The notes: generated from the letters alone by a model not told the origin. Shown: positions 43,280 through 52,750, counted from the first letter of the stretch. The stretch: DNA of 64,000 nucleotides from an uncultured Neomegalonema sp. (GCA_938008165.1 CALLLP010000009.1:1-64000); one strand, 5' to 3'. Numbers and translations: made by a program.

Positions 43280-44539
43280 ATGGAGCCTCCCGCACGTAAA
43301 AAGACCGGTCCTCTCATGAAAGCCGTGACCGCCACCCGGATGCGCGACATGGCGCTTGGGGCGCTTGGGGCCATGATCGGGGCATGGGCCGCACCCTTTG
43401 GCAGCGCGATGCTTGGGGCCTTGGCGGGCGTTTTGGCCAGTGGGGGTCTGAGATTGGCCATGCCGAAGGGAAACTGGCTGGGGGAAGGCGAGCGGCTCGC
43501 CGCCCGGCCTCACAAACGCGATCGACCTCAGGAGCGCGAACAAGCGGTTCTGGAATCCCTGCCCCTCGCGTTCCTCATGCTCGACGAGGGGGCGCAGGTG
43601 ACGTTTTGCTCCACCGATGCCCATGCCCTGCTCGTGCGCGATCCGGTGGGGCAGCATATCTCTGCCGTGTTCCGCGCCCCGGCGGTGCTGGCCGCTGTCA
43701 ATCGCAGCCTGAGCGGTGAAACCCGCGACGAGACCTTCGAATTCACCGCCCTGCGCCCCCGCACACGCCATCTGCGTGCGACTATCCGGGTGCCGGGCCG
43801 GGAAAAGCGCGTCGTTCTGGCGTTGCAGGATGTCTCACAGGTGCATCGACTGGACGCGATGCGGATGGATTTCGTCGCCAATGCCAGCCACGAGTTGCGC
43901 ACCCCGCTGGCCGCAATCAGCGGCATGGTCGAGACGCTGCAAGGCCCCGCCCGCAACGATACCGCGAATCGGGATCGTTTTTTGGGCATCATCACGCGCG
44001 AGGTGGCGCGGATGGCGCGGCTGGTGGATGATCTGCTGTCGCTTAGCCGGATCGAGTTACAGGCGAATGTCACCCCGACCGCCCAGGAAGACCTGCGCCC
44101 CATCGTGGCCGAGGCCGTCGGCGCGACCGCCTCTCTCGCGGCGGAGAACGGCAACGACATCCATGTCGATCTCGGCGAGGGCGCGTTGATCGTGCGCGGG
44201 GACCGGGACGAACTTCTCCAGATTTTCCACAACCTGATTTCCAACGCGATCAAATATGGCGGTGCGGATCAACCCATCGAGATTCTGCGCAAGGCGCAGC
44301 CCGAAGGCTGGATCGGCATCGCGGTGCGCGATCATGGCGAGGGAATCGACCCGACCCTCGTGCCCCGCCTGACCGAACGGTTCTTCCGGGTCAATAAACG
44401 CGAGAGCATCTCGCGCGGGGGGACGGGGCTGGGGCTGGCCATCGTCAAGCATATCCTGACCCGGCACCGGGGCGAATTGCAGATCACCAGCACTGTCGGC
44501 GAAGGCTCGTCCTTCACGGTGCGCCTGCCGACACCCTGA
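43280..44539 (+). CDS. phoR: phosphate regulon sensor histidine kinase PhoR
   Basis: 419 residues. Two N-terminal membrane helices (ALGALGAMIGAWAAPFGSAMLGALAGVLA), a PAS-like segment (ESLPLAFLMLDEGAQVTFCS), HisKA with H204 in NASHELRTPLAAISGMVETLQG, and HATPase motifs NLISNAIKYGG, DHGEGID and GGTGLGLAIVKHIL. Layout and the HELRTPLA/ETL block match PhoR. It phosphorylates PhoB under phosphate limitation and is held inactive by the Pst-PhoU complex. The pst genes begin 1 kb downstream and phoB closes that operon, supporting the assignment. Confidence 0.9.
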   Translation: MEPPARKKTGPLMKAVTATRMRDMALGALGAMIGAWAAPFGSAMLGALAGVLASGGLRLAMPKGNWLGEGERLAARPHKRDRPQEREQAVLESLPLAFLMLDEGAQVTFCSTDAHALLVRDPVGQHISAVFRAPAVLAAVNRSLSGETRDETFEFTALRPRTRHLRATIRVPGREKRVVLALQDVSQVHRLDAMRMDFVANASHELRTPLAAISGMVETLQGPARNDTANRDRFLGIITREVARMARLVDDLLSLSRIELQANVTPTAQEDLRPIVAEAVGATASLAAENGNDIHVDLGEGALIVRGDRDELLQIFHNLISNAIKYGGADQPIEILRKAQPEGWIGIAVRDHGEGIDPTLVPRLTERFFRVNKRESISRGGTGLGLAIVKHILTRHRGELQITSTVGEGSSFTVRLPTP

Positions 44540-44549
44540 CGGGAGCGGG

Positions 44550-45215
44550 CTATTTCGACGGCGCGCTCTGGTTGCTGCGCAGGGTATCCATGGTGGCGCG
44601 GCCATGGTCCTGCCCACGGCTCAAGCGCGCAATCGATGCCTCCAACCGGGACAATTCCTTGCCGACCGACAGGCCATCCTCACCGGGCGGCACATCGGAT
44701 ATCTCACTAAAAGCCGGTGTGTCGACGGATTGGGCGGTCGAGGCGGCGCTGTACTGATCCGGCAACCGCCAGAGGCTGAAGGGATTGGGCAGGATTCCAC
44801 TGCGTTGGTCGAGCAGCATCGAGGCGAAGGTCGATCCCGAAACCGAGCGGGACAATAGCCGCGTTTCCGACAGGCGCACGATCGCCTTGCCCCCTTTCTC
44901 GGCGGCATTGGCCATGGCGGCATCGGCGCCTTCGACCGTCTCGCCGGAGAGGACCGCGATCTGCTCGCCCGTCTCGGTCGTCACCGTCGAGACATCATCC
45001 ACGACAAGAAAGTCGTCATCGGCGGGCATCGCCCCCTTTGGCGATTCTGCGGCCAGCGATTTGGCGGATAGATGGGCCGGGCCGGATAAGGGCGATGACG
45101 GGGCGGAGGGGGCGCTGCGGCCCGGCCTATCGGTGACCAGCCCCGCAAAACCAAGCTTCGATCCAGCCGGAAGCGTTTCTCCCCTGTTCGGGATGGCGAC
45201 TGACGCTGTATCCAT
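44550..45215 (-). CDS. hypothetical protein convergent with phoR
   Basis: 221 residues, low-complexity and probably disordered, rich in Ser, Ala, Pro and charged residues. No signal peptide or membrane segment. A central stretch (PADDDFLVVDDVSTVTTETGEQIAVLSGETVEG) may fold. A C-terminal helix (ELSRLEASIARLSRGQD) could be a short coiled coil. No family recognised. A very good ribosome-binding site (GCAGGAGGTTCG) supports expression. It converges with phoR (10 bases apart) and shares its upstream region with pstS, so it might belong to the phosphate response. Confidence 0.65.
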   Translation of the reverse strand: MDTASVAIPNRGETLPAGSKLGFAGLVTDRPGRSAPSAPSSPLSGPAHLSAKSLAAESPKGAMPADDDFLVVDDVSTVTTETGEQIAVLSGETVEGADAAMANAAEKGGKAIVRLSETRLLSRSVSGSTFASMLLDQRSGILPNPFSLWRLPDQYSAASTAQSVDTPAFSEISDVPPGEDGLSVGKELSRLEASIARLSRGQDHGRATMDTLRSNQSAPSK

Positions 45216-45566
45216 TCGAACCTCCTGCGACCAGAAAGGTTACACTTAAAGGCGAGTCTTAGCATATAATGTATCGATATAGTACAATCTATTATTGTGC
45301 AAGACTTATCCATTTCGCCGTACAGAATTGAAAAATAGAGCCAAATACTTGATTAACATCATCTTTTAATGTCGCATAACTGTCATCGTTTCGTAATATA
45401 TCCTTGCTCGAAAATGAAGACAGTCTGCCCGCCGGGACACAAACTGGGATTCTTCCGGCACGGGAAAGGGGTCGTTCTGTCTTCGATTGCCTCTGGTTAC
45501 GCCTAAGGCCCTGCCCCGGATTGTTCAGATTGGCGCAGACGCGCCCACCAAGGAGAGCTTCGTTCC
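45216..45566. other. 351-base divergent control region between the hypothetical gene and pstS
   Basis: AT-rich section at about 45260-45410 carrying the Pho-box-like array, followed by a GC-rich leader to pstS with the ribosome-binding site AAGGAGAG. No gene is supported. The left part likely contains the promoter of the minus-strand hypothetical gene. Confidence 0.55.
45369..45397 (+). promoter_or_regulatory. Pho-box-like PhoB binding array upstream of pstS
   Basis: Three seven-base units start exactly 11 bases apart: ATGTCGC (45369), CTGTCAT (45380) and TCGTAAT (45391), separated by AT-rich four-base spacers. CTGTCAT matches the PhoB consensus half-site perfectly; the flanking units are degenerate. 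Spacing and location 170 bases before pstS fit PhoB activation of the pst operon and possibly of the divergent gene. Confidence 0.65.
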
Positions 45567-46583
45567 ATGAAGTATCGCAACACCTTTGCCCTTGCCTTTC
45601 TTGCATCTGTTGCCGCGACCTCTGCCAGCGCACGCGACGAAATCCGCGTCGTCGGGTCATCGACCGTCTTTCCCTTCTCCACAGCCGTGGCCGAGCAATT
45701 CGGCAAGAAAACCGATTTCGAGACCCCGGTGGTCGAATCGACCGGCTCAGGCGGGGGGCTGAAGCTGTTCTGCTCCGGAGTGGGGGTCGACCATCCCGAT
45801 GTGGCGAATTCCTCGCGCCGCATGAAGCAAAAGGAATACGATCTTTGTCAGGCCAACGGTGTGACCGACATCATTGAAGTAAAGATCGGTTTTGACGGCA
45901 TCGTCATCGGCAATGCGATCGATTCCCCCAGCTTCGACCTGAGCCGGAAAGATCTGTACCGGGCGCTGGCGAAGGAAACGGCGCAATACGGGCGCATAAC
46001 CGCGAATTCCTTCAAGACATGGAACGAGGTCAACCCATCCATGCCGCCCCTTCCCATCGAGGTTCTCGGCCCTCCCCCGACCAGCGGCACCCGCGACGCC
46101 TTTGAGGAACTGGCTATCCATAAGGGCGCGCACCAGTTTGGCCTTGAAAAAGCGGATGCCAAAAAGGTCGAGATCCGCGATGACGGGGCCTATATCGAAT
46201 CCGGCGAAAACGATAACCTGATCGTTTCCAAGCTCGAAGCGGACCCCAAGAAGCTGGGCATCTTCGGCTTTTCGTTTCTCGACCAGAATGCAGACCGCAT
46301 CAAGGGATCGAAGATCGAAGGCGTCGAGCCGACCTTCGAGAACATCGCTTCCGGCGAATACCCGGTATCCCGATCGCTCTGGGTCTATGTCAAGAAAGCG
46401 CATATCGGCGTGATCCCCGGCATCGAGGAATATATGGCCGAATTTCTGGACGATGCGGCCATTGGCGAGGATGGCTACGCGGTCGAGAAGGGCCTGATCC
46501 CGCTGGAAGACAGCGAGCTTGAGACCTATCAATCCGCCGTTGACAACCAGACGGTGATGACGGGCAAGGAAGACCTGAAATAA
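45567..46583 (+). CDS. pstS: phosphate ABC transporter substrate-binding protein PstS
   Basis: 338 residues. Signal peptide MKYRNTFALAFLASVAATSASA; mature start RDEIRVVGSSTVFPFSTAVAEQF contains the phosphate-binding GSSTV loop. TGSGGGLKLFCSG, NSSRRM, VKIGFDGIVIGNA and PTSGTRDAFEELA are further PstS marks, with TSGTRD contacting phosphate. The closest type is the alphaproteobacterial PstS with two cysteines. First gene of the pstSCAB-phoU-phoB operon; preceded by AAGGAGAG and a Pho-box-like array. Confidence 0.94.
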   Translation: MKYRNTFALAFLASVAATSASARDEIRVVGSSTVFPFSTAVAEQFGKKTDFETPVVESTGSGGGLKLFCSGVGVDHPDVANSSRRMKQKEYDLCQANGVTDIIEVKIGFDGIVIGNAIDSPSFDLSRKDLYRALAKETAQYGRITANSFKTWNEVNPSMPPLPIEVLGPPPTSGTRDAFEELAIHKGAHQFGLEKADAKKVEIRDDGAYIESGENDNLIVSKLEADPKKLGIFGFSFLDQNADRIKGSKIEGVEPTFENIASGEYPVSRSLWVYVKKAHIGVIPGIEEYMAEFLDDAAIGEDGYAVEKGLIPLEDSELETYQSAVDNQTVMTGKEDLK

Positions 46584-46636
46584 GGCCCCGCCTTGCAAGA
46601 ACAGCGATCATCGGGTGACAGGCACGAGGAACGGCG

Positions 46637-47998
46637 ATGTTGAGTATGACGGCCCTGATCATCCTGATCCTGACCGTTGCGGGCTTTTTCATGGCCCGCA
46701 ACAGGGCGGTGATTCTGGGGGGTGAGACCCCGGCATTGCTGCATTCGCGCCCGGTCTATCACGGCGGTTACGTCTGTGCCCGCACGGCGATTGCGGGGTT
46801 CGGCGTGCTGATCGTCGGATTGATCCTCAGCAATATCGCGATCCGCTGGGCGCTCTATTCGGGCCTGCCCGGCGGCTTATCGGAGATCGAGCGCGATTTG
46901 CTCGTCTCGGACGGGGTCGCGCTGGCCAGCGGCGCACTCGCTTCGCGCACCGATGAGGCCCGTCAAGCTGTAGCGACGCTCTATGGATACCTCTCCACGA
47001 TACAGGTTTGGGGGCTGGCGCTGTTGTCGGTCTGCATCGCGGCGCTCGTGCTGGCGCGCAGTCTGGGTCAGGTGGCGATCCCGTTCCGGGCGCGCAATCG
47101 GTTCGAGCGCATCGTGCAGGTGATGCTGATTGTCTCATCGGCCATCGCGGTTCTGACGACCATTGGGATCGTTGCGTCGCTGCTGGGGCAGACACTGGTT
47201 TTCTTCTCGGATATTCCCGTCTGGAAATTTCTGTTCGGAACCCTCTGGTCCCCGCTTTCGGGCGTGCATGATGGAACGATGGATCCCGAAAAGGTCGGCG
47301 CGATCCCCCTCTTTGCCGGAACGGTGCTCATCACCGTTATCGCCATGGTGGTCGCGGTGCCCGTGGGCCTGTTCTCGGCGATTTATCTGTCGGATTTCGC
47401 CAGCGCGCGGGCGCGGAGTATCATCAAGCCTATGCTGGAGATTCTCGCGGGTATTCCCACGGTCGTCTATGGCTTTTTCGCCGCGATCACCGTCGCCCCT
47501 TTCCTGCGCGATACGGGCGCGGCGATGGGATTGTCGGTATCATCGGAGAGCGCATTGGCGGCGGGGGTAGTGATGGGGATCATGATTATCCCGTTCATCT
47601 CGTCGCTGTCGGACGATGTCATCAACGCGGTGCCGCAAAGCCTGCGCGATGGCTCCTACGGTCTGGGCGCGACCAAGGCGGAGACGATCCGCAATGTCAT
47701 CCTGCCTGCGGCCCTGCCGGGGATCATGTCCGCCGTGCTGCTGGGCGTCAGCCGGGCCATCGGCGAGACGATGATCGTCGTGATGGCGGCGGGGCAAGGC
47801 GCGAATCTGACCGCCAATCCGCTGGAAGCCGTCACCACCGTCACCGTACAGATCGTGGCGCTGATTACCGGCGATACCGAAGCCTCGACCGCCGCCGGAC
47901 CGGCCTTTGCGCTGGGATTCACGCTGTTCTGTATCACGTTGATTTTCAATATCTGGGCGCTGCGCCTCGTTCGCAAATATCGGGAAGTCTATGACTGA
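46637..47998 (+). CDS. pstC: phosphate ABC transporter permease PstC
   Basis: 453 residues. The first ~190 are an N-terminal extension with membrane helices and a periplasmic loop, longer than E. coli PstC (about 319). The permease core has GTVLITVIAMVVAVPVGLFSAIYLSDFAS, LEILAGIPTVVYGFFA, and the ATPase-coupling EAA loop SLRDGSYGLGATKAETIRNVILPAALPGIMSAVLLGVSRAIGETM. It forms the inner-membrane channel with PstA. Start at 46637 after GAGGAACGG; 3' end overlaps pstA by eight bases. Confidence 0.93.
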   Translation: MLSMTALIILILTVAGFFMARNRAVILGGETPALLHSRPVYHGGYVCARTAIAGFGVLIVGLILSNIAIRWALYSGLPGGLSEIERDLLVSDGVALASGALASRTDEARQAVATLYGYLSTIQVWGLALLSVCIAALVLARSLGQVAIPFRARNRFERIVQVMLIVSSAIAVLTTIGIVASLLGQTLVFFSDIPVWKFLFGTLWSPLSGVHDGTMDPEKVGAIPLFAGTVLITVIAMVVAVPVGLFSAIYLSDFASARARSIIKPMLEILAGIPTVVYGFFAAITVAPFLRDTGAAMGLSVSSESALAAGVVMGIMIIPFISSLSDDVINAVPQSLRDGSYGLGATKAETIRNVILPAALPGIMSAVLLGVSRAIGETMIVVMAAGQGANLTANPLEAVTTVTVQIVALITGDTEASTAAGPAFALGFTLFCITLIFNIWALRLVRKYREVYD

Positions 47999-49745
47999 TG
48001 CTGTGACAGATACCGCCCCGGCCACCGCGTCGTTTCACGCCAGCGACGAGGCCACCGCGCGGCTGAAGAAACGCCGGGCATCGGAGACGCGCCTGCGGCT
48101 CTACGGGGTCATTGCGATTGCGCTGGCCGCCTTGGCGCTGGTGGCGCTGCTGTGGAACATCGTCTCGCGTACCATGAATGCCGCGACCGAGCATTACATC
48201 GCCATAGACGCGACCATCGAGGAAGACGAAGACGACTTTCTCGGCGTGGTGAAGAAATCGGCGCGCGGGGCCTTTCCCTATGTCTCAGGGCGCAGCGCAA
48301 AGCGCGAACTCTACAGCCTGTTCTCGGATGGTGCCGCCGATGACATGCGACAGGCGAAAGAGGCCGGAACGCTGGAAACCGGCGAGGCGGTGCCGATGCG
48401 ATTCCTGATGTCCGATACGGCCGATCTCTACATGCGCGGCGAATTCGGTGCGCTGGAAACGCGGGCAAGCGAGGGGGCGCTTACCATCGAAGAGGATGGC
48501 AAAAAGGTTATTCTGCGCGCCCAGAGCGGGGCCTTTGCCGATGCGCTGGGTCTGGCAAAAGCGGGATTGGCGCGCGAGGCGGACAGCCTGCGCCGACAGG
48601 AAGCGCGGCAGGCGGTGGGCATCGCGACGCTGGAACAGCGCCTGCCCGATCTCACCGGCGACGAGCGCGAGAACACGCTGGCGCAGATGACCTATTTCAA
48701 AAGCGAGCAAGCGCGTTTTGCCGCCGAAGCCACCGCGCTGGACGCCCTGATTACGGGCGATCGCGATACGCGCCTTGCCCTATCCAACCGAATGGCGAGT
48801 TTCTTCGTCGCGGCGCATGGCGGCATTCTCAAGCTAACCGAGGTTTCCGCCGAGACCGCCCTCGCCATACCGCTCGTGCCGATGCAGACGACGGAGACCG
48901 CGCCGGGGGGCGCATGGTCCCTGCATATTCTCGACCGGCCCGAAATCGGACGCCCGGTAAAAGACCGGCAAATCGCGATTCTCGAAACCCTGAAAGACGA
49001 GGGCAGGATCGAGCGTGTCGCGAACTGGAAATTCTTTTCCCTCAGCGATTCCACCCAACCCGAAATCGCGGGGATCAAGGGCGCGCTGATCGGCAGTTTG
49101 TGGACGATGCTGGTCACCTTCGTGCTTGCCTTTCCCATCGGGGTCAGCGCGGCGATCTATCTGGAGGAATTCGCCCCGAAGAACCGGTTCACGGATTTTA
49201 TCGAGGTCAATATCAACAACCTCGCCGCCGTGCCCTCCATCGTCTTTGGCCTGCTGGGCTTGGCGGTCTTCCTGAATTTCTTTGGTGTGCCGCGCTCCTC
49301 GCCTCTTGCCGGGGGGCTGGTGCTGGCCCTGATGACCCTGCCGACGGTCATCATCGCCGCACGAGCCGCCATTCGCGCGGTGCCCCCGTCGATCCGCTGG
49401 GCGGCGATGGGGATCGGAGCGTCCAAGACACAAACCGTCTTTCACCATGTCTTGCCTTTGGCCATGCCCGGCATCCTGACCGGCACGATCATCGGCATGG
49501 CGCAGGCATTGGGCGAGACGGCCCCGCTGCTGATGATCGGTATGGTCGCCTTCATCACCGCCGTGCCCGAAGGGATCACGGATTCGGCCACCGTGCTGCC
49601 CGTGCAGATCTTCAACTGGGCCAATGCATCCGAGCGCGCCTTTGACATGCGAACTGCCGCCGCGATCGCCGTCTTGCTGGCCTTTCTGGTCCTGATGAAC
49701 GCAATCGCCATCATTTTGCGCAAACGCTTTGAACGGCGCTGGTAG
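47991..49745 (+). CDS. pstA: phosphate ABC transporter permease PstA with large periplasmic insertion
   Basis: 584 residues, about twice the E. coli length (296). After one N-terminal helix (LYGVIAIALAALALVALLW, about 38-56) comes a soluble segment of roughly 300 residues (63-360) of the DUF3333 kind, with a helical stretch (195-260). The permease core then shows GALIGSLWTMLVTFVLAFPIGVSAAIYLEEF, NLAAVPSIVFGLLG and the EAA loop PSIRWAAMGIGASKTQTVFHHVLPLAMPGILTGTIIGMAQALGETAPL. The long insertion lies in the periplasm by topology and may interact with PstS. Confidence 0.93.
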   Translation: MTDAVTDTAPATASFHASDEATARLKKRRASETRLRLYGVIAIALAALALVALLWNIVSRTMNAATEHYIAIDATIEEDEDDFLGVVKKSARGAFPYVSGRSAKRELYSLFSDGAADDMRQAKEAGTLETGEAVPMRFLMSDTADLYMRGEFGALETRASEGALTIEEDGKKVILRAQSGAFADALGLAKAGLAREADSLRRQEARQAVGIATLEQRLPDLTGDERENTLAQMTYFKSEQARFAAEATALDALITGDRDTRLALSNRMASFFVAAHGGILKLTEVSAETALAIPLVPMQTTETAPGGAWSLHILDRPEIGRPVKDRQIAILETLKDEGRIERVANWKFFSLSDSTQPEIAGIKGALIGSLWTMLVTFVLAFPIGVSAAIYLEEFAPKNRFTDFIEVNINNLAAVPSIVFGLLGLAVFLNFFGVPRSSPLAGGLVLALMTLPTVIIAARAAIRAVPPSIRWAAMGIGASKTQTVFHHVLPLAMPGILTGTIIGMAQALGETAPLLMIGMVAFITAVPEGITDSATVLPVQIFNWANASERAFDMRTAAAIAVLLAFLVLMNAIAIILRKRFERRW

Positions 49746-49754
49746 GGAATCGAC

Positions 49755-50525
49755 ATGAACACAAGCGATGCGATCAAGTTCCGATGCGAAGGCGTCAATG
49801 TCTGGTATGGCGACACCCATGCCATCAAGGACAATGACATCGACATCCACGACAAGTCGGTAACGGCCTTTATCGGTCCCTCCGGCTGTGGGAAATCGAC
49901 CTTCCTGCGGTGCCTGAACCGGATGAACGACACCATCGATATCTGCCGCGTGACCGGCTCGCTGCTGCTGGACGGCAACGACATCTATTCGCGCGACATC
50001 GATCCCGTACAGCTTCGCGCGCGTGTGGGGATGGTGTTTCAGAAACCCAATCCCTTTCCGAAATCGATCTATGACAACGTGGCCTATGGTCCCCGCATCC
50101 ATGGCCTTGCGCGGAACAAGGCAGAGCTGGATACGCTGGTCGAGGAAAGTCTGAGCGCCGCGGGACTGTGGGACGAGGTGAAAGACCGCCTCGCCGCCCC
50201 CGGCACCGGCCTGTCAGGGGGACAGCAACAGCGCCTGTGTATCGCCCGCGCCATCGCCACAAAGCCCGAAGTTCTGCTCATGGACGAGCCATGCTCGGCG
50301 CTGGACCCCATCGCGACCGAAACGGTGGAGGAGCTGATTTCGGGTCTGGGCGAGCGCTACTGCGTCGTCATCGTCACCCATTCGATGCAGCAGGCGAACC
50401 GCATTTCCCAGCGCACCGCGTTTTTCCACCTCGGCAATCTGGTCGAATACGACACGACGAACGCGATTTTCTCAACCCCGAAGGACGACCGCACGGTCGG
50501 GTATGTCAGCGGACGCTTCGGATGA
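49755..50525 (+). CDS. pstB: phosphate ABC transporter ATP-binding protein PstB
   Basis: 256 residues. Walker A is GPSGCGKST, the Q loop is [20 protein letters not shown] (the PstB-specific stretch), the signature is LSGGQQQRL, Walker B is [13 protein letters not shown], and the switch His is in [10 protein letters not shown]. It energises phosphate import. Starts nine bases after pstA with GGGAATCG upstream. Confidence 0.97.
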   Translation: MNTSDAIKFRCEGVNVWYGDTHAIKDNDIDIHDKSVTAFIGPSGCGKSTFLRCLNRMNDTIDICRVTGSLLLDGNDIYSRDIDPVQLRARVGMVFQKPNPFPKSIYDNVAYGPRIHGLARNKAELDTLVEESLSAAGLWDEVKDRLAAPGTGLSGGQQQRLCIARAIATKPEVLLMDEPCSALDPIATETVEELISGLGERYCVVIVTHSMQQANRISQRTAFFHLGNLVEYDTTNAIFSTPKDDRTVGYVSGRFG

Positions 50526-50553
50526 CGATCTACCCCGAGACAGAGGTTCGACA

Positions 50554-51243
50554 ATGACTTTCCAGATGGAAATGAACGCCCTCGACACCGCGATTTCGCA
50601 ATTCGGCGGCGCGGCGGAGGATCAACTGGCCCGTGCGCTCGATGCGCTGGTACAGCGCGACATCCCCCTCGCCACCGAGGTCATCGCAGGAGATAAGGCG
50701 CTCGACGCGATGGAGATGGAGATCGGGCGCGAAACGGCGGCGATCTTCACCCGGCGGCAATTGATGGCGGGCGACCTGCGCACGGTGCTGGCCATCATCA
50801 AGATCGCCTCCACCATCGAGCGGATCGGCGATCTGGCCAAGAACACCGCCCGCCGCTCGATCGTGCTGAGCAAACATGCGCCCCTGCGCACCGTTCCGGC
50901 GGTCGCCCGGCTGGGCCGCGATACGATGACCCAGTTCTCCGAATCCCTCGACGCCTTTGCCCAACGCGACGATGACATGGCCATGACGGTCTGGCGCAAG
51001 GATCAGGAGCTGGACAATCTCTATAATGGCCTGCAACGCGAGATCGTGCAGGAAATGGCGGTCAGCCCCGGCGACGTCGCGCAGAACACGCAATTATTGT
51101 TCATCGCCAAGAACATGGAGCGGATCGGCGACCATGCGACCTTTGTGGCCGAGATGGCGCATTACATCGTCACCGGCACCCCGATGGAAGAAAAGCGCCC
51201 CAAGGGTGTGCCCGATGGGTCGCCTGAGGCGGTCTTCGGATAG
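50554..51243 (+). CDS. phoU: phosphate signalling complex protein PhoU
   Basis: 229 residues in two PhoU three-helix repeats: the first with ASTIERIGDLAKNTARRS, the second with AKNMERIGDHATFVAEMAHYIVTG, each carrying the E-R-I-G-D metal-binding motif. PhoU links Pst transporter state to PhoR and represses the regulon when phosphate is plentiful. Start at 50554 after AGAGGTTCG; an in-frame ATG at 50503 overlaps pstB and is unlikely. Confidence 0.96.
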   Translation: MTFQMEMNALDTAISQFGGAAEDQLARALDALVQRDIPLATEVIAGDKALDAMEMEIGRETAAIFTRRQLMAGDLRTVLAIIKIASTIERIGDLAKNTARRSIVLSKHAPLRTVPAVARLGRDTMTQFSESLDAFAQRDDDMAMTVWRKDQELDNLYNGLQREIVQEMAVSPGDVAQNTQLLFIAKNMERIGDHATFVAEMAHYIVTGTPMEEKRPKGVPDGSPEAVFG

Positions 51244-51249
51244 ATTTCG

Positions 51250-51939
51250 ATGAGCCGCCGCATTCTCGTGGTCGAGGACGACGACGCCCTGTGTACCCTG
51301 CTCGACTATAATCTGGAAACCGCAGGGTTCACGCCCGTGATCGTCCGCGACGGGGACGAGGCCCTGCTGACCCTGCGCGAAGAACCCTTCGATCTGGCAA
51401 TTCTCGACTGGATGCTGCCCGGCACCACCGGAATCGAAATCTGTCGCCAAATCCGGGCGCGACCCGAAACCCGCGCCCTGCCCGTCATCATGCTGACCGC
51501 GCGGGGCGAGGAGGATGACCGGATACGGGGCCTTGATACGGGGGCCGATGACTATGTTTCCAAACCCTTTTCCGTAAGCGAGTTACTCGCCCGCATCCGC
51601 GCGATCCTGCGCCGGGGCAACGGCGATGACGGCGCGTTGCAGGCAGGCGACATCTCGCTGGATGCCCAGACGCGGCGCGTCCATCGGGGCACGCGGGAAA
51701 TCCATCTCGGACCGACGGAATTTCGCCTGCTCGAAACCCTGATGAAGCGTCCGGGCCGCGTCTATAGCCGCGAGCAATTGCTCGATCTCGTCTGGGGGCG
51801 CGATGTCTATGTCGAGGCGCGCACGGTCGATGTGCATGTCGGACGGCTGCGCAAGGCGCTGAACCGCACGGGAGAAACCGACCCCCTGCGCACGGTGCGT
51901 GCGGCGGGCTATGCTTTCAACGAAACCTATGGAGTATGA
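51250..51939 (+). CDS. phoB: phosphate regulon response regulator PhoB
   Basis: 229 residues. Receiver domain with acidic pair ED at 9-10, phosphoacceptor Asp in LAILDWMLPG, Thr in MLTARGEE and Lys in YVSKPFS. OmpR-type winged helix with HLGPTEFRLLETLMKRPGRVYSREQLLDLVWG and ARTVDVHVGRLRKAL. It activates pst and other Pho genes; the Pho-box-like array upstream of pstS implies autoregulation. Six bases after phoU. Confidence 0.95.
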   Translation: MSRRILVVEDDDALCTLLDYNLETAGFTPVIVRDGDEALLTLREEPFDLAILDWMLPGTTGIEICRQIRARPETRALPVIMLTARGEEDDRIRGLDTGADDYVSKPFSVSELLARIRAILRRGNGDDGALQAGDISLDAQTRRVHRGTREIHLGPTEFRLLETLMKRPGRVYSREQLLDLVWGRDVYVEARTVDVHVGRLRKALNRTGETDPLRTVRAAGYAFNETYGV

Positions 51940-51993
51940 TCACGCCGCGCCATCCGATGGGTCGGGCCTGCAAAGGGATCAAAAGGAAAGACG

Positions 51994-52386
51994 ATGACAA
52001 TGAAGACACTCGGTTTCGCGCTTGGGCTATTGTCCCTGACAACGCCCCTTGCGGCGGCGGAAAAGCCCCTCGACCAACAGGCCGTCACCGACCTGCTGAC
52101 GGGTGCAACGATCAAGGGCGTGCATTACGGCGTCGAAACCCGGCAATATTTCTCGGAATCCGGCCTGACCCTCTGGATCAAGGAGGGCGACGAAAAACCG
52201 TCCGAGGCGCGCTATAAGATCGAGGATGGCCAGTATTGTTCAAGCTGGACAGGGCTTTGGAACGACGAAGACTATTCCTGCTTCACGATTGCCCATGATA
52301 CCGAGCAGAATATCTATTATTTCCTTACCGATGATTTCCGCGCCCCTTTCGTGCTCAATGACGGCTTCTCGCTCGATTTTGAGTAG
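51994..52386 (+). CDS. small secreted protein of unknown function
   Basis: 130 residues. Signal peptide MTMKTLGFALGLLSLTTPLAAA. The mature part (VTDLLTGATIKGVHYGVETRQYFSESG, then YKIEDGQYCSSW and DYSCFTI) has an all-beta look with two cysteines, similar in style to DUF995-type periplasmic proteins, but I cannot assign it firmly. Ribosome-binding site AAGGAAAGACG. It follows phoB on the same strand after 54 bases and may be the end of the Pho operon. Confidence 0.7.
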   Translation: MTMKTLGFALGLLSLTTPLAAAEKPLDQQAVTDLLTGATIKGVHYGVETRQYFSESGLTLWIKEGDEKPSEARYKIEDGQYCSSWTGLWNDEDYSCFTIAHDTEQNIYYFLTDDFRAPFVLNDGFSLDFE

Positions 52387-52555
52387 AGCGAATGGCATGG
52401 GACGCGCGCCGAAGAGCATCGGAAGCCGCATGGGTCGCGATGCGACTTCCGGTGGGGGTGAAACACCCTCTGTTCCAGAACACAGACAGAGAAATCTGTC
52501 GGTGGATCACCCTGCACGGAACAATCCCTAGACCGAAGACCCCAAGGAGTTCGCC

Positions 52556-52741
52556 ATGCCTGTCATCCGCGTTGAAATGTTCAAGGGCCGCACCCCTGAG
52601 CAAAAGCGAGCCATGGTCCGCGAAGTAACCGATGCCTTCGTGCGCACTGCCGGTGGCAGACCAGAGGCTGTGCATGTCATCATCACCGATGTCGAGAAAA
52701 GCGACTGGGCCATCGCGGGCACCCTCGCCTCCGATCTCTGA
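52556..52741 (+). CDS. 4-oxalocrotonate tautomerase family protein
   Basis: 61 residues, MPVIRVEMFKGRTPEQKRAM onward, the size and start of 4-oxalocrotonate tautomerase subunits. After Met removal Pro1 is the catalytic base; Arg12 (FKGRTPEQK) and an Arg in the second part bind the carboxylate. The last strand carries W (KSDWAIAG). Such enzymes tautomerise dienols in aromatic meta-cleavage or related pathways, but none is adjacent. Strong site AAGGAGTTCGCC. Confidence 0.9.
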   Translation: MPVIRVEMFKGRTPEQKRAMVREVTDAFVRTAGGRPEAVHVIITDVEKSDWAIAGTLASDL

Positions 52742-52750
52742 GCGGCGTTA

